From: an uncultured bacterium
GTDB lineage: Bacteria; CALINM01
NCBI GenBank assembly: GCA_938045315.1
Contig: CALINM010000010.1
Location: 1-57,777, forward strand
Direction: 5' to 3'
DNA: 57,777 nucleotides
Shown here: one piece after another, positions 36,550-44,761 of the stretch
Layout: each line of letters starts with the position of its first letter
Numbering within the stretch: the first letter of the stretch is position 1
The notes under the pieces: generated by a model
The model's database searches: none
Told to the model about the DNA's origin: nothing
Seen by the model: only the letters and a program-made list of their open reading frames with translations
Program-made: the position numbers and the translations under genes

Positions 36550-37632
36550 TTAAACATAATTGTAGAAATCCTTATTTTCTACAAAAACTCTAAAAACTAA
36601 TTTTTTAAACTTACTTTCCAGTTCTTTTTTTAGTATATCTAAAACGGGAATTTCAGAAGCCCTGTGCCCTACATCTGCAAGGGCAATTTTGTCAGCATAT
36701 TCCAGTACTTCATGGTATTTTAGATCCCCTGTAATGTACAAGTCTGCTCCTTTTTTTAATGCGTCAGGTATAAAAGCCCCCCCTGAACCACCACAGAGGG
36801 CTATTGAATTTATTTTTTTATTTAAATCACCTTTAAATTTAATTTTGTCTATTCCTAATAATTCTTTAACTTCCTTAAGTACTACATGCAGTTTTTTTGA
36901 TACTTTATATTTGCCAATAACACCATAACCTAATTCTAAAGGATTTATACATTCTTCAAATACATCAAAAGCAATCTCGTCATAGGGATGAATATCCTTC
37001 AATTTGCTTATGCATTCATTAATTTTATCCTTTCTCACTATAAACTCAACCTTATTTTCATTAAATCTTTCTTTATCTATGTATGGTTTTGCTTTTTTTT
37101 TAACGCGGAATTGTCCAATCCCCTTTGAAGTAAATGCACAGTTTTTATATTTTAAAAACTCCCCCACACCTTCTGTTAATATATTGTCTAAGATCTCTTC
37201 TGCTTTATCTTCTGTAATAAAAAAGGACACTTTGTAAAACTTTTGTTCTTTAAGAGGAGAGAGGATCTTACACTCTTGAAGTCCAATTTTTGAGGCGAGA
37301 CAAAAACTGACTCCCTGTGGAATAACATCTAAATTCGTGTGCGTTGATATGACATTTATATTATAGTTAATAAGATCATTTATCAAATTGTTACTTCGAT
37401 TAATGCATATAATTGGCTTGAAAAAAAGGGGATGATGTGAAATTATTAAATTTGAGTTATCCTTTATCGCAGTCCTAACAAGCTCATAAGTTATATCTAA
37501 GCAAATAATCGGATTTCTAACTTTATCACCAAGATCACCTATCTGTAGCCCTGAGTTATCCCAAGATTCTTGCAGTATGAAGGGAGCAAAACTATTAATA
37601 GCCTCATAAATATCTTTAACAGTAATATCCAT
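36550..37632 (-). CDS. NIF3/YbgI-type dinuclear metal protein
   Basis: A 360-residue member of the Nif3-like (GTP cyclohydrolase I type 2 homologue) family. The N-terminal half has SWDNSGLQIGD, the metal ligands LIISHHPLFFKP and STHTNLDV. A PII-like insert lies near 120-220. The C-terminal half has ALCGGSGGAFIPDAL, DLYITGDLKYHE and the final His in ALADVGHRASE. Members form toroidal hexamers with a di-iron or di-zinc site, and their function is not established. It is followed closely by the zinc-ribbon protein gene. Confidence 0.94.
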   Translation of the reverse strand: MDITVKDIYEAINSFAPFILQESWDNSGLQIGDLGDKVRNPIICLDITYELVRTAIKDNSNLIISHHPLFFKPIICINRSNNLINDLINYNINVISTHTNLDVIPQGVSFCLASKIGLQECKILSPLKEQKFYKVSFFITEDKAEEILDNILTEGVGEFLKYKNCAFTSKGIGQFRVKKKAKPYIDKERFNENKVEFIVRKDKINECISKLKDIHPYDEIAFDVFEECINPLELGYGVIGKYKVSKKLHVVLKEVKELLGIDKIKFKGDLNKKINSIALCGGSGGAFIPDALKKGADLYITGDLKYHEVLEYADKIALADVGHRASEIPVLDILKKELESKFKKLVFRVFVENKDFYNYV

Positions 37633-37692
37633 TTTTATGCTTTATTAAGTATCGTAAGTACAACATATCTATCTACAAAAAGTTTTTAAAAA

Positions 37693-37766
37693 TGGGCTCA
37701 CCTGGATTCGAACCAGGGACCGACCGGTTATGAGCCGGTGGCTCTACCAAGCTGAGCTATGAGCCC
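37693..37766 (-). tRNA. tRNA with anticodon CAU (Met or lysidine-modified Ile)
   Basis: Minus-strand cloverleaf: acceptor GGGCTCA/TGAGCCC with discriminator A, anticodon stem ACCGG/CCGGT with loop CTCATAA (anticodon CAU), and T arm CCTGG-TTCGAAT-CCAGG. It begins with a normal G-C pair, so it is not the initiator. I cannot decide by eye between elongator Met and Ile2. No CCA is encoded. Confidence 0.94.
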
Positions 37767-38155
37767 TTAAAGATCAATTATACCCTAAATTTAGTGGTAA
37801 ATGTCAAGATTTTTAAAATTTTTTACAAAATTTGGAATTTAGCTATTTTATGATTAAAGAGTAAAAAAACAGACACATCCGGGCACCTAGTAATTATCTT
37901 TTTAACTCCTCGTATTTTGCTTACCCACTATTTATTTGTTTCTTAACTTGTCTACTGAACACCTATTTTCACTATGTATATCATTACCCTTTCAATCCTG
38001 CGTACCCATATACTTAGTACACACCTTTTGTATTAATTATTAATTAAGCTTATTACTAAAAATTCCCTTTTTCGGAAGCATAATTTTTTTCTCTCTATTA
38101 CTCTCTACTATTATTTTATTGTAAAAGTGCCTATCCCCATTTTACCTATTTTAAA
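37767..38155. other. Gene-free AT-rich interval
   Basis: About 390 bases between the CAU tRNA and the end of the MarC gene. I found no convincing frame on either strand and no tRNA-like fold. A small GC-richer patch near 37875-37892 reads, on the minus strand, into seven T residues, so it might be an RNA 3' end or the remnant of a mobile element. That is not provable from the sequence. Confidence 0.4.
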
Positions 38156-38740
38156 CTACTTTAACACTAAAAGATTTGTTATTCCGATTCTTATCAGTTT
38201 GACTGCTATAGCCGCTAAAAGAAGTGAAACTATTTTCCCTATTCCTTTTAAGCCATCAACACCTATTGCTTTCTCAATTAAAACAGCCTGGTTAAAAATT
38301 ACCCAAACAACTAGAAGATTAAGAATTAAAGACATTATAACAGGCATATATCCATAGTTACCCACTAAAATCAAACAGGTGGTTAGTGTTGCAGGACCAG
38401 TAATTAGAGGTGTACCAATTGGAACAACACCAATTGAGGTAGAAACAAAACCTTTGTATTCTTGTGTTTTGACTATATCGTTTACAGCTATTATCAATAA
38501 TATGATTCCACCAGCAATAGTAAAATCATTCACTGTTATACCCAGACTCTTAAAAATGAGTTCTCCTAAAAAAATGAAAACAAGTGCCACTAAAAAGGCT
38601 GTAATTAGAGAATGTTTAATAATTTTCTTTCTTGATGAACTATCTAAATTCTGTGTCATGGTTAAAAAAATGGGAAGCAACCCAAGACCATCAATGGCAA
38701 CAAATAGGGGTATGAAAATTAGTAAAAAATTCTCAAACAT
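38156..38740 (-). CDS. MarC family integral membrane protein (UPF0056)
   Basis: A 194-residue protein with six predicted membrane helices. MarC hallmarks are LFVAIDGLGLLPIFL at the N-terminus, FTIAGGIILLIIAVNDI in the middle and VVPIGTPLITGPATLTTCL at about residue 105. The function of MarC proteins is not known despite the name. It lies nine bases after the cysteine synthase gene on the minus strand. Confidence 0.93.
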   Translation of the reverse strand: MFENFLLIFIPLFVAIDGLGLLPIFLTMTQNLDSSSRKKIIKHSLITAFLVALVFIFLGELIFKSLGITVNDFTIAGGIILLIIAVNDIVKTQEYKGFVSTSIGVVPIGTPLITGPATLTTCLILVGNYGYMPVIMSLILNLLVVWVIFNQAVLIEKAIGVDGLKGIGKIVSLLLAAIAVKLIRIGITNLLVLK

Positions 38741-38749
38741 CGAAAATCT

Positions 38750-39658
38750 CTAAGGCGGACATTTTCCACAAACTGAGGTAAAAAGAGATGTTGATAAATA
38801 TCTATCACCTCTATCAGGTAAAATTACGACTATAACACCTTTGTCTATTTTATGAGCTAATTGTAAAGCTATAAACATGCTTGCGCCACTTGACATTCCT
38901 GCAAATATGCCCTCTTCAAGTGCAAGCTTTCTCGTAGTTTCAAAGGCTTCATCGTCTGTCACATAATAATGTTCATCTAAAACCTGGGGATTATATATCT
39001 CAGGAATTATCGCTTCCCTCATATTTTTTAGTCCCTGTATGTGATGACCTTCCACAGGTTCAACGCCAACAATGTTAATTTTATTATTGTACTCCTTTAA
39101 TCTTTTAGAAACCCCCATCAGGGTACCCGTTGTACCCATACCAGCAACAAAATGAGTCACTTCTCCTTTGGTTTGTTTTATTATCTCAGGACCAGTAGTC
39201 TCGTAATGGGCAATTGTATTTGCCGGATTTTCGAATTGGTTTGGCATAAAATATTTGTCTGGTTCTTCTTCATATATGTTATGGGCAAGTTTTATCGCAC
39301 CATCTGTTCCTTCATCAGCTGGGCTTAATATTACTTCTGCTCCAGGGGCTTCTAAAATCATCCTCCTCTCCCCACTGACACATGCGGGCATAACTAATTT
39401 TACTTTGTACCCCCTGGCAGCACACACCATCGCAAGACCTATGCCAGTATTGCCAGAAGTAGGCTCTAAAACTATCTTATTTTTCGTCAACACTCCCCTC
39501 TTTTCCGCATCCTTGATCATATACAAAGCCGGTCTATCTTTAACAGAACCACCAGGGTTATTACCTTCTAACTTTGCATAAAGTTTTACCTTTGAATTTT
39601 TATTTAGTTTAGAAATTAAAGCAATAGGCGTATTTCCTGTACAGGATAGTATGTCCAT
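38750..39658 (-). CDS. cysM: Cysteine synthase (O-acetylserine sulfhydrylase)
   Basis: A PLP fold-type II enzyme of 302 residues. The PLP Lys is in NPGGSVKDRPALYM, the Asn loop is PTSGNTGIGLAMV and the phosphate cradle is AGMGTTGTLMGVS. The C-terminal VVILPDRGDRYLSTSLF is typical of CysM/CysK. The opening ILSCTGNTPIALI fits. The CysK versus CysM choice, and therefore the sulfur donor, cannot be settled by eye. I start it at ATG 39658 rather than TTG 39664. It follows pfkA with a two-base gap. Confidence 0.92.
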   Translation of the reverse strand: MDILSCTGNTPIALISKLNKNSKVKLYAKLEGNNPGGSVKDRPALYMIKDAEKRGVLTKNKIVLEPTSGNTGIGLAMVCAARGYKVKLVMPACVSGERRMILEAPGAEVILSPADEGTDGAIKLAHNIYEEEPDKYFMPNQFENPANTIAHYETTGPEIIKQTKGEVTHFVAGMGTTGTLMGVSKRLKEYNNKINIVGVEPVEGHHIQGLKNMREAIIPEIYNPQVLDEHYYVTDDEAFETTRKLALEEGIFAGMSSGASMFIALQLAHKIDKGVIVVILPDRGDRYLSTSLFTSVCGKCPP

Positions 39659-39660
39659 AA

Positions 39661-40755
39661 TCAATCACCAAAGGATATACCTAAATCTCTTGCTGTAGTT
39701 ATTGTATCTCCATCAAGGGGAACCCTCTTCATCGAACTTAAAGCTTCTTCAAGTTTTACAGTGGTTACATGGGGAGGATGTAGAGCCACCATATGACCAA
39801 ACTTCTTATCTTCAATTGCTCTTATTGCAGCTGCGCCAAACCTTAAAGCAAGCAACCTATCAAAGGTAGTTGGAGAACCGCCCCTTTGAAGATGTCCTAG
39901 TACAAGTGATCTCGTATCTTTTCCCATTTTTTTAGAAATTTCCTTAGCCACATATTCAGCTACTCCCCCTAACACAACATCCTGTCTGCCATCTTTAGCC
40001 CCCTCTTTTATAATTTCACTTCCCCCCTCTGGTATCGCTCCCTCAGCTGCAACTACTATCGCATATTTTATACCCTCTAGCTCTAATGATGTTATGTGAT
40101 CACATATTTTATCAATATTAAAGGGAATCTCAGGAATTAAAATTACATGTGCATTTCCTGATATACCACTATTTAGGGCAATCCATCCAGCCCTTCTCCC
40201 CATTACTTCAACTATTATCACCCTTTCATGAGAACGCGCCGTTGAATGCAGTCTATCAATCGCCTCTGTAGCAATACTTACCGCTGTGTCAAATCCAAAG
40301 GTAATCACCGTCCCTCCTAAATCATTATCTATAGTTTTGGGAACACCCACTACAGGAAGCCCTTTTTGAAAGAATTCATACGCAATTTTTAGACTACCAT
40401 CACCACCAACAGCAATAAGACAGTCAAATTTTAATCTCTTAAAGTTCTCAATTACTCTATCTGATACATCTTTTATCTCCAGTTCCCCATCAACTTTCTT
40501 TACGGGCATTGCAAAGGGATTTCCTCTATTTGTAGTACCAAGTATTGTACCACCTGTGCTGGAAATATTCCTTACCTTTTCAGGTGTAAGTCTCACTATT
40601 TCGTCGGTATCAAGCAAACCTTGATAACCATTTTTTATACCAAATACTTCCCATCCCCTGTGATAAGCTGACATTGTTACTGCTTCAATAACTGCATTAA
40701 GACCTGGTGCATCTCCTCCACCCGTATTGATAGCAATTCTTAAACCCTTTGGCAT
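39661..40755 (-). CDS. pfkA: 6-phosphofructokinase (PfkA family)
   Basis: Phosphorylates fructose 6-phosphate at the committed step of glycolysis. It has 364 residues, longer than the 320 of E. coli and typical of the extended ATP/PPi group. Motifs are INTGGGDAPGLNAVIEA, GGTILGTTNRGNPF, AVGGDGSLKIA, VPKTIDNDLGGT, VEVMGRRAGWIAL and LGHLQRGGSPTTFDRLLA. The donor-determining positions read Gly (GGDG-S) and Lys (P-K-T-I-D-N-D). This mixed combination has been found in ATP-using enzymes, whereas PPi enzymes normally have G-G-D-D. ATP is therefore predicted. Confidence 0.93.
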   Translation of the reverse strand: MPKGLRIAINTGGGDAPGLNAVIEAVTMSAYHRGWEVFGIKNGYQGLLDTDEIVRLTPEKVRNISSTGGTILGTTNRGNPFAMPVKKVDGELEIKDVSDRVIENFKRLKFDCLIAVGGDGSLKIAYEFFQKGLPVVGVPKTIDNDLGGTVITFGFDTAVSIATEAIDRLHSTARSHERVIIVEVMGRRAGWIALNSGISGNAHVILIPEIPFNIDKICDHITSLELEGIKYAIVVAAEGAIPEGGSEIIKEGAKDGRQDVVLGGVAEYVAKEISKKMGKDTRSLVLGHLQRGGSPTTFDRLLALRFGAAAIRAIEDKKFGHMVALHPPHVTTVKLEEALSSMKRVPLDGDTITTARDLGISFGD

Positions 40756-40810
40756 ATCCTTACCTCATTCCTTGTTTTATCAATAATTATTTCTAATAAT
40801 TCAAGAAATG

Positions 40811-42112
40811 TCAAAATTTTTTGTACTGCCACTGTTTTATTATTTCCTCATTTGGATTAAAGTAACCAAAATAAATTTGTGGAAATTCTTTTCTTAATAA
40901 ATTTACATAGTTCCTGATACCAAGTATATTTGTTCCCCGTGTAATTTTTAACTCCTCTAAATACCAATCTGGGTCAATGTTAAAGTTTCTCCACTGTATC
41001 ATATTTATTTTTGTACTTTGCAAAACTTTTTTCATAGCTTCCCATTCTTCTACATCATCAGTCACCCCGGGAAATACGAAATAATTGATTGATACCCATT
41101 TTTCATATCTTTTGCTTAAACTTAACGTCTCTAATACATTCTCAAAATTATAATTTATAGGTTGGTAATATTTTTCATAAATTTCTTTTCTTACACTATT
41201 TATGCTCACCCTTATACTGTCAATGCCTGCTTTAAACAACTCTTCAACAGCTTTAGGAAGACTACCATTGGTGTTGAGATTTATAATGCCCTTTTTAGTT
41301 TTTCCTCTTATTATTTTAACTGCTTCAATTAACACATCTTTTACCATAAGAGGCTCCCCTTCACATCCCTGACCAAAACTAACAATAGGATTTTTTGCTC
41401 TCTGTAAATGAAATATTGCAGTTTCAGCAATCTCTTCAGGAGAAGGAATAAATGTTATTCTCGGTTGTGTACATGGTATTGGCGATTTCTCTTTATTTTG
41501 AAAGGAAATGCACCCCAAACATCTGGAGTTACATAGAGGTGAACTGGGAAGGGGTGCTTCAAACCTTCCTAAACAAAAATTCCTTGCAGCAGGGCAAAAG
41601 TATTTAAAAGCACAATTTTTTATTATATGGGCAATCAATTTATTTTTTGGGAATTCTTTTAAAATCTTTTTTCCCATTTCTATAACTTTTTTCTGATTAA
41701 AAAGATATGGTTCTTGTCTTTTATCTTGATCAATTCTCATTGCAGGAACATAAAATTTGTTGTCATGCCACCCAACAGCTGAATAGGCGAAAAGGGGAAG
41801 TACAGGGGCTTTTTCCTCTCTTTTATATGCAGATAACAATAAATGTGTGTGAGCTGGGGATAGAAAAGCTGAAATAGCGAGAACATCATTAAGGCACTCT
41901 ATTTTACCTGTTTTTCTATTTATACCCATCGGGTGCCTTGCAGGGAGAACAAATAAATCACTTCCTCTTGGAAGCTCTATTAGCTCTTCTTCATAAAGGG
42001 GTTTAAAACTATTCCCATATCTCCCTAAAGCAAAGTAATTTTTATCCTCATATACATTCCCCCTTTCATCACCAAAAACAAGGTAGGGTCTTATTAATAA
42101 TTTTTTAGTCAT
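40811..42112 (-). CDS. Radical SAM protein of unknown substrate
   Basis: A 433-residue protein. The SAM cluster motif C-x3-C-x2-C is in CNSRCLGCISF at about residue 195. It comes unusually late, after a 190-residue N-terminal domain (RPYLVFGDERGNVYED ... AISAFLSPAHTHLLLSAYK). Three more cysteines just before the motif (NCAFKYFCPAARNFCLGR) could bind an auxiliary cluster. The barrel continues with VSFGQGCEGEPLMVKDVL, NLNTNGSLPKAVEELF and DSIRVSINSVRKEIYEKYY. I do not recognise the specific family. Its neighbours are pfkA downstream and a zinc-ribbon receiver protein upstream (17-base gap). Confidence 0.82.
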   Translation of the reverse strand: MTKKLLIRPYLVFGDERGNVYEDKNYFALGRYGNSFKPLYEEELIELPRGSDLFVLPARHPMGINRKTGKIECLNDVLAISAFLSPAHTHLLLSAYKREEKAPVLPLFAYSAVGWHDNKFYVPAMRIDQDKRQEPYLFNQKKVIEMGKKILKEFPKNKLIAHIIKNCAFKYFCPAARNFCLGRFEAPLPSSPLCNSRCLGCISFQNKEKSPIPCTQPRITFIPSPEEIAETAIFHLQRAKNPIVSFGQGCEGEPLMVKDVLIEAVKIIRGKTKKGIINLNTNGSLPKAVEELFKAGIDSIRVSINSVRKEIYEKYYQPINYNFENVLETLSLSKRYEKWVSINYFVFPGVTDDVEEWEAMKKVLQSTKINMIQWRNFNIDPDWYLEELKITRGTNILGIRNYVNLLRKEFPQIYFGYFNPNEEIIKQWQYKKF

Positions 42113-42129
42113 CTTTTAAACTATAGGGT

Positions 42130-42732
42130 TTACTGATTAAGTATTGCCTTTAGTGACATTAACAGCCTTTTCTCTAAATCTCCTATATCTGTTGACGCAC
42201 CTTTATTAAGGTAATAAGCTGGTGATAGATGGGCAAAAAACTTTTGCATTTCTTCATCCGCCTGTTTAACGGAAAAAAATAAAATGGGGGTAGGTTTTAT
42301 TTGAAATGCCCTCTCCATGGCTCTCATGGCTATACCAACACTTATGCCGCTTATGTATGGCATTTTTATATCAAGAATTACAAGATCCACACGGCTTTTA
42401 TCTATCAAAAACTTGGTGTATTTCTCTAAAAGCAATTCACCATTATCAAAAGTGACGAAATTTTTTGATATTTTATTGCTATTAAATATATCTTTAACAA
42501 GCTCCCTCATAAATGCAGAATCGTCTGCATAGAATATTACTTTGTCATTTTCTTTATTTTTGTCATGAACACTCCTGGTGTCAACTAAAATTGGTAGTCC
42601 ACAATATAGACAACATATCTCTTCTTTACCATTTCTTATAACAGTATAAGTTAAAACATCTTCATTACATTGCTGACAAAACCGTTTTTTTTCCATAAGT
42701 TCTTTGATTTTTAAGTAAATTTCTTTTATCAT
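42130..42732 (-). CDS. Zinc-ribbon plus receiver-domain protein
   Basis: A 200-residue protein from ATG 42732; the frame extends upstream without a good start. Residues 12-48 form a short C-x2-C ... C-C-x2-C ribbon (FCQQCNEDVL and CCLYCGLPIL). A receiver domain covers about 58-185, with the acidic pair in FYADDSAFMRELV, the phosphoacceptor in LVILDIKMPYISG, a Ser in LFFSVKQADEE and the Lys in YYLNKGA. There is no DNA-binding output domain. The neighbouring radical SAM gene on the same strand may be functionally linked. It is divergent from ppiD. Confidence 0.85.
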   Translation of the reverse strand: MIKEIYLKIKELMEKKRFCQQCNEDVLTYTVIRNGKEEICCLYCGLPILVDTRSVHDKNKENDKVIFYADDSAFMRELVKDIFNSNKISKNFVTFDNGELLLEKYTKFLIDKSRVDLVILDIKMPYISGISVGIAMRAMERAFQIKPTPILFFSVKQADEEMQKFFAHLSPAYYLNKGASTDIGDLEKRLLMSLKAILNQ

Positions 42733-42772
42733 ATTAACTTGACAAAATGCAAATAATTTTTTGGGAGGCAAA

Positions 42773-44596
42773 ATGTTAAATTTTCTTCGCAAAAGAGCAT
42801 CTTCTTGGTTTATTAAAGCTGCTTTTTTTCTCATAATAATCGTTTTCATATTCTGGGGTGTGGGTACAGTAAGAGAAAAGGAACAAACAATAATAGGAGA
42901 AGTAAATGGTAAAAAAATATCCATAGGGGAGTTTCAAAATGCTACAAATAATATAGCAGAAAATTATAAAGCTATTCTCGGTGATAAGTTTGATTACAAA
43001 ATTTTATCTGAACAAATTAAAAAAACAGCATGGGACTTGCTCGTAGAACAAGCAATTTTATTGGGTGTTGCAGAGGAACTAAAAATTAAAGTATCCCCTC
43101 AAGAATTAATTGACGAAATTCAAAAAATTGATGCATTCAAAGAAAATGGGGTATTCAGTAGGGAAAAATACATACAAGTTCTTAGGTATAATAAAATAAT
43201 GCCCTCTCAATTTGAAGCACAAAGAGAAAAAAGTTTACTTCTTAGTAAGGTCAGAACATTCCTTAAAAATGCTGTAACTATTACTGATTCAGAAATCGAT
43301 AGCTGGTATATTTTAAAAAATAGAAAAATTAAGGCTAATTACATTACAATCAACTATAAGGACTTCTATAAAGATGTATCTGTGACTGAAGAAGACATTA
43401 AAAAGTATTATGATACTAATAAAGAACAATTTAAAAAGCCTGAAAAAGCAACAATAACCTATTACTTAATATCCCAATCAGATTTTGTTTCAAATATAAA
43501 GCCTGATGAAAAGGATTTAAAAAATTATTATGAGGAACATAAAGATGAGTTTTTTGAACCAAAAAAATATATTTTAAAACATATTTTTGTGGCCTTTGGA
43601 AAGGATAGAGCTTCGTCAAGAAACAAAATTGATGAAGCAAAAAAAAGTCTAAGCAAAGAAGATTTTTCTAAAGTTGCATCGAAATATAATGAAGATGGTA
43701 CAAAAAATAAAGGGGGACTTTTAGGAGAAATAACACTAAATATGGTTACCCCTAAACTTGCTTCTTCTATTTCCGCTATGAAAAAAGGGGATGTTTCGGA
43801 AATTATTGAAAGCGAGTATGGTTACCATATTATTAAAGTGGATGATATAAAGGAAGAGAAAATAAAAGACTTTAACGAAGTCAAAGAAGTGGTAAAAGAA
43901 AAAGTTATTCAAAATAAAGCAAAAATACTTGCCTTAAAAACTGCTTCTGAAATAAAAGATTCATTAGAAAAAGGCGCATTACACAGCAAATATAAAGCTG
44001 AAAAAGCTGAGATTCAGAAAGATAAACCCCTAATAAACAATATTAACCTACCTGAACTGGTAAACAGCATATTCACCCTCGGTGAAGGAAAAACCTTCGG
44101 ACCTATTAATACCTCAGGAGGGGTTTTAGTAGGCAAAGTTGATAAAATAGAGAAGGGATACTATACAGAGGCAGAAGTTAAAGAAAAAATTAAAGAAACT
44201 ATCATGAAAAATAAAGCTCTGGATTTAGCTGAAGAAAGAGCTAAAAGGTTGATTGCAGAAGGAAACTTACCAAAAGGAACGGAAACAGATTGGTTTTCTC
44301 CCGCTGGCGTCCTTCCTGCTCCTTTGAATACACTAAAAGACCTGGATAAAGCAATTGTATCATTAGATAAGGAAAACAACATTCTGAAAAAACCTTTTCG
44401 TTCTGAAGACTCTGTTTATATTATTTATCTTTCCCAAATTCAAGATCCAGTCTTAGAAAAAAATAGTGAGGAATATAAAAGATTTGCAAGTGATTTTATT
44501 GAAAATAAACAAAACTTGTTTTTTGAAGAATGGTTAAAAAGCTTGAAAAAGAATGCAAAAATAAAATTCAATGAGGAGCTCTTTAAAAGTCTTTAG
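42773..44596 (+). CDS. PpiD/SurA-type periplasmic peptidyl-prolyl isomerase
   Basis: A 607-residue chaperone starting at ATG 42773, four bases after GGGAGG. It has an N-terminal membrane anchor (SWFIKAAFFLIIIVFIFWGVG), a SurA-like helical domain at about 40-190 and a parvulin domain near 255-360 (KKYILKHIFVAFGK ... GGLLGEI ... SEIIESEYGYHIIKVDDI). A helical C-terminal region follows. The order is that of PpiD, which assists outer-membrane and secreted proteins at the Sec translocon. It is a single gene, convergent with comEC. The 165 bases between them hold no recognised feature. Confidence 0.9.
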   Translation: MLNFLRKRASSWFIKAAFFLIIIVFIFWGVGTVREKEQTIIGEVNGKKISIGEFQNATNNIAENYKAILGDKFDYKILSEQIKKTAWDLLVEQAILLGVAEELKIKVSPQELIDEIQKIDAFKENGVFSREKYIQVLRYNKIMPSQFEAQREKSLLLSKVRTFLKNAVTITDSEIDSWYILKNRKIKANYITINYKDFYKDVSVTEEDIKKYYDTNKEQFKKPEKATITYYLISQSDFVSNIKPDEKDLKNYYEEHKDEFFEPKKYILKHIFVAFGKDRASSRNKIDEAKKSLSKEDFSKVASKYNEDGTKNKGGLLGEITLNMVTPKLASSISAMKKGDVSEIIESEYGYHIIKVDDIKEEKIKDFNEVKEVVKEKVIQNKAKILALKTASEIKDSLEKGALHSKYKAEKAEIQKDKPLINNINLPELVNSIFTLGEGKTFGPINTSGGVLVGKVDKIEKGYYTEAEVKEKIKETIMKNKALDLAEERAKRLIAEGNLPKGTETDWFSPAGVLPAPLNTLKDLDKAIVSLDKENNILKKPFRSEDSVYIIYLSQIQDPVLEKNSEEYKRFASDFIENKQNLFFEEWLKSLKKNAKIKFNEELFKSL

Positions 44597-44761
44597 TTTA
44601 TTATTATTTTTTGTATAAATGCTTCTTAATATTCATAGAAATTGTATGTTTACAAGGCTGATCAAATTGTAGATCCCCCATGAAGAAGAATTTAATATTA
44701 CATAATGCTCTTGATTTTTTCCTGGATCCATGAATATAAGGGGAGAAACTTTTTTATACAT

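Noticed and set aside
38127-38357. 76-codon plus-strand frame opposite the end of the MarC gene
   Set aside because: Antisense to a well-conserved membrane protein, low-complexity hydrophobic sequence, no ribosome-binding site.
44597-44761. Short minus-strand frame starting M-D-P-G-K-N between ppiD and comEC
   Set aside because: About 30 codons, no family, no clear ribosome-binding site. I treat the interval as non-coding.
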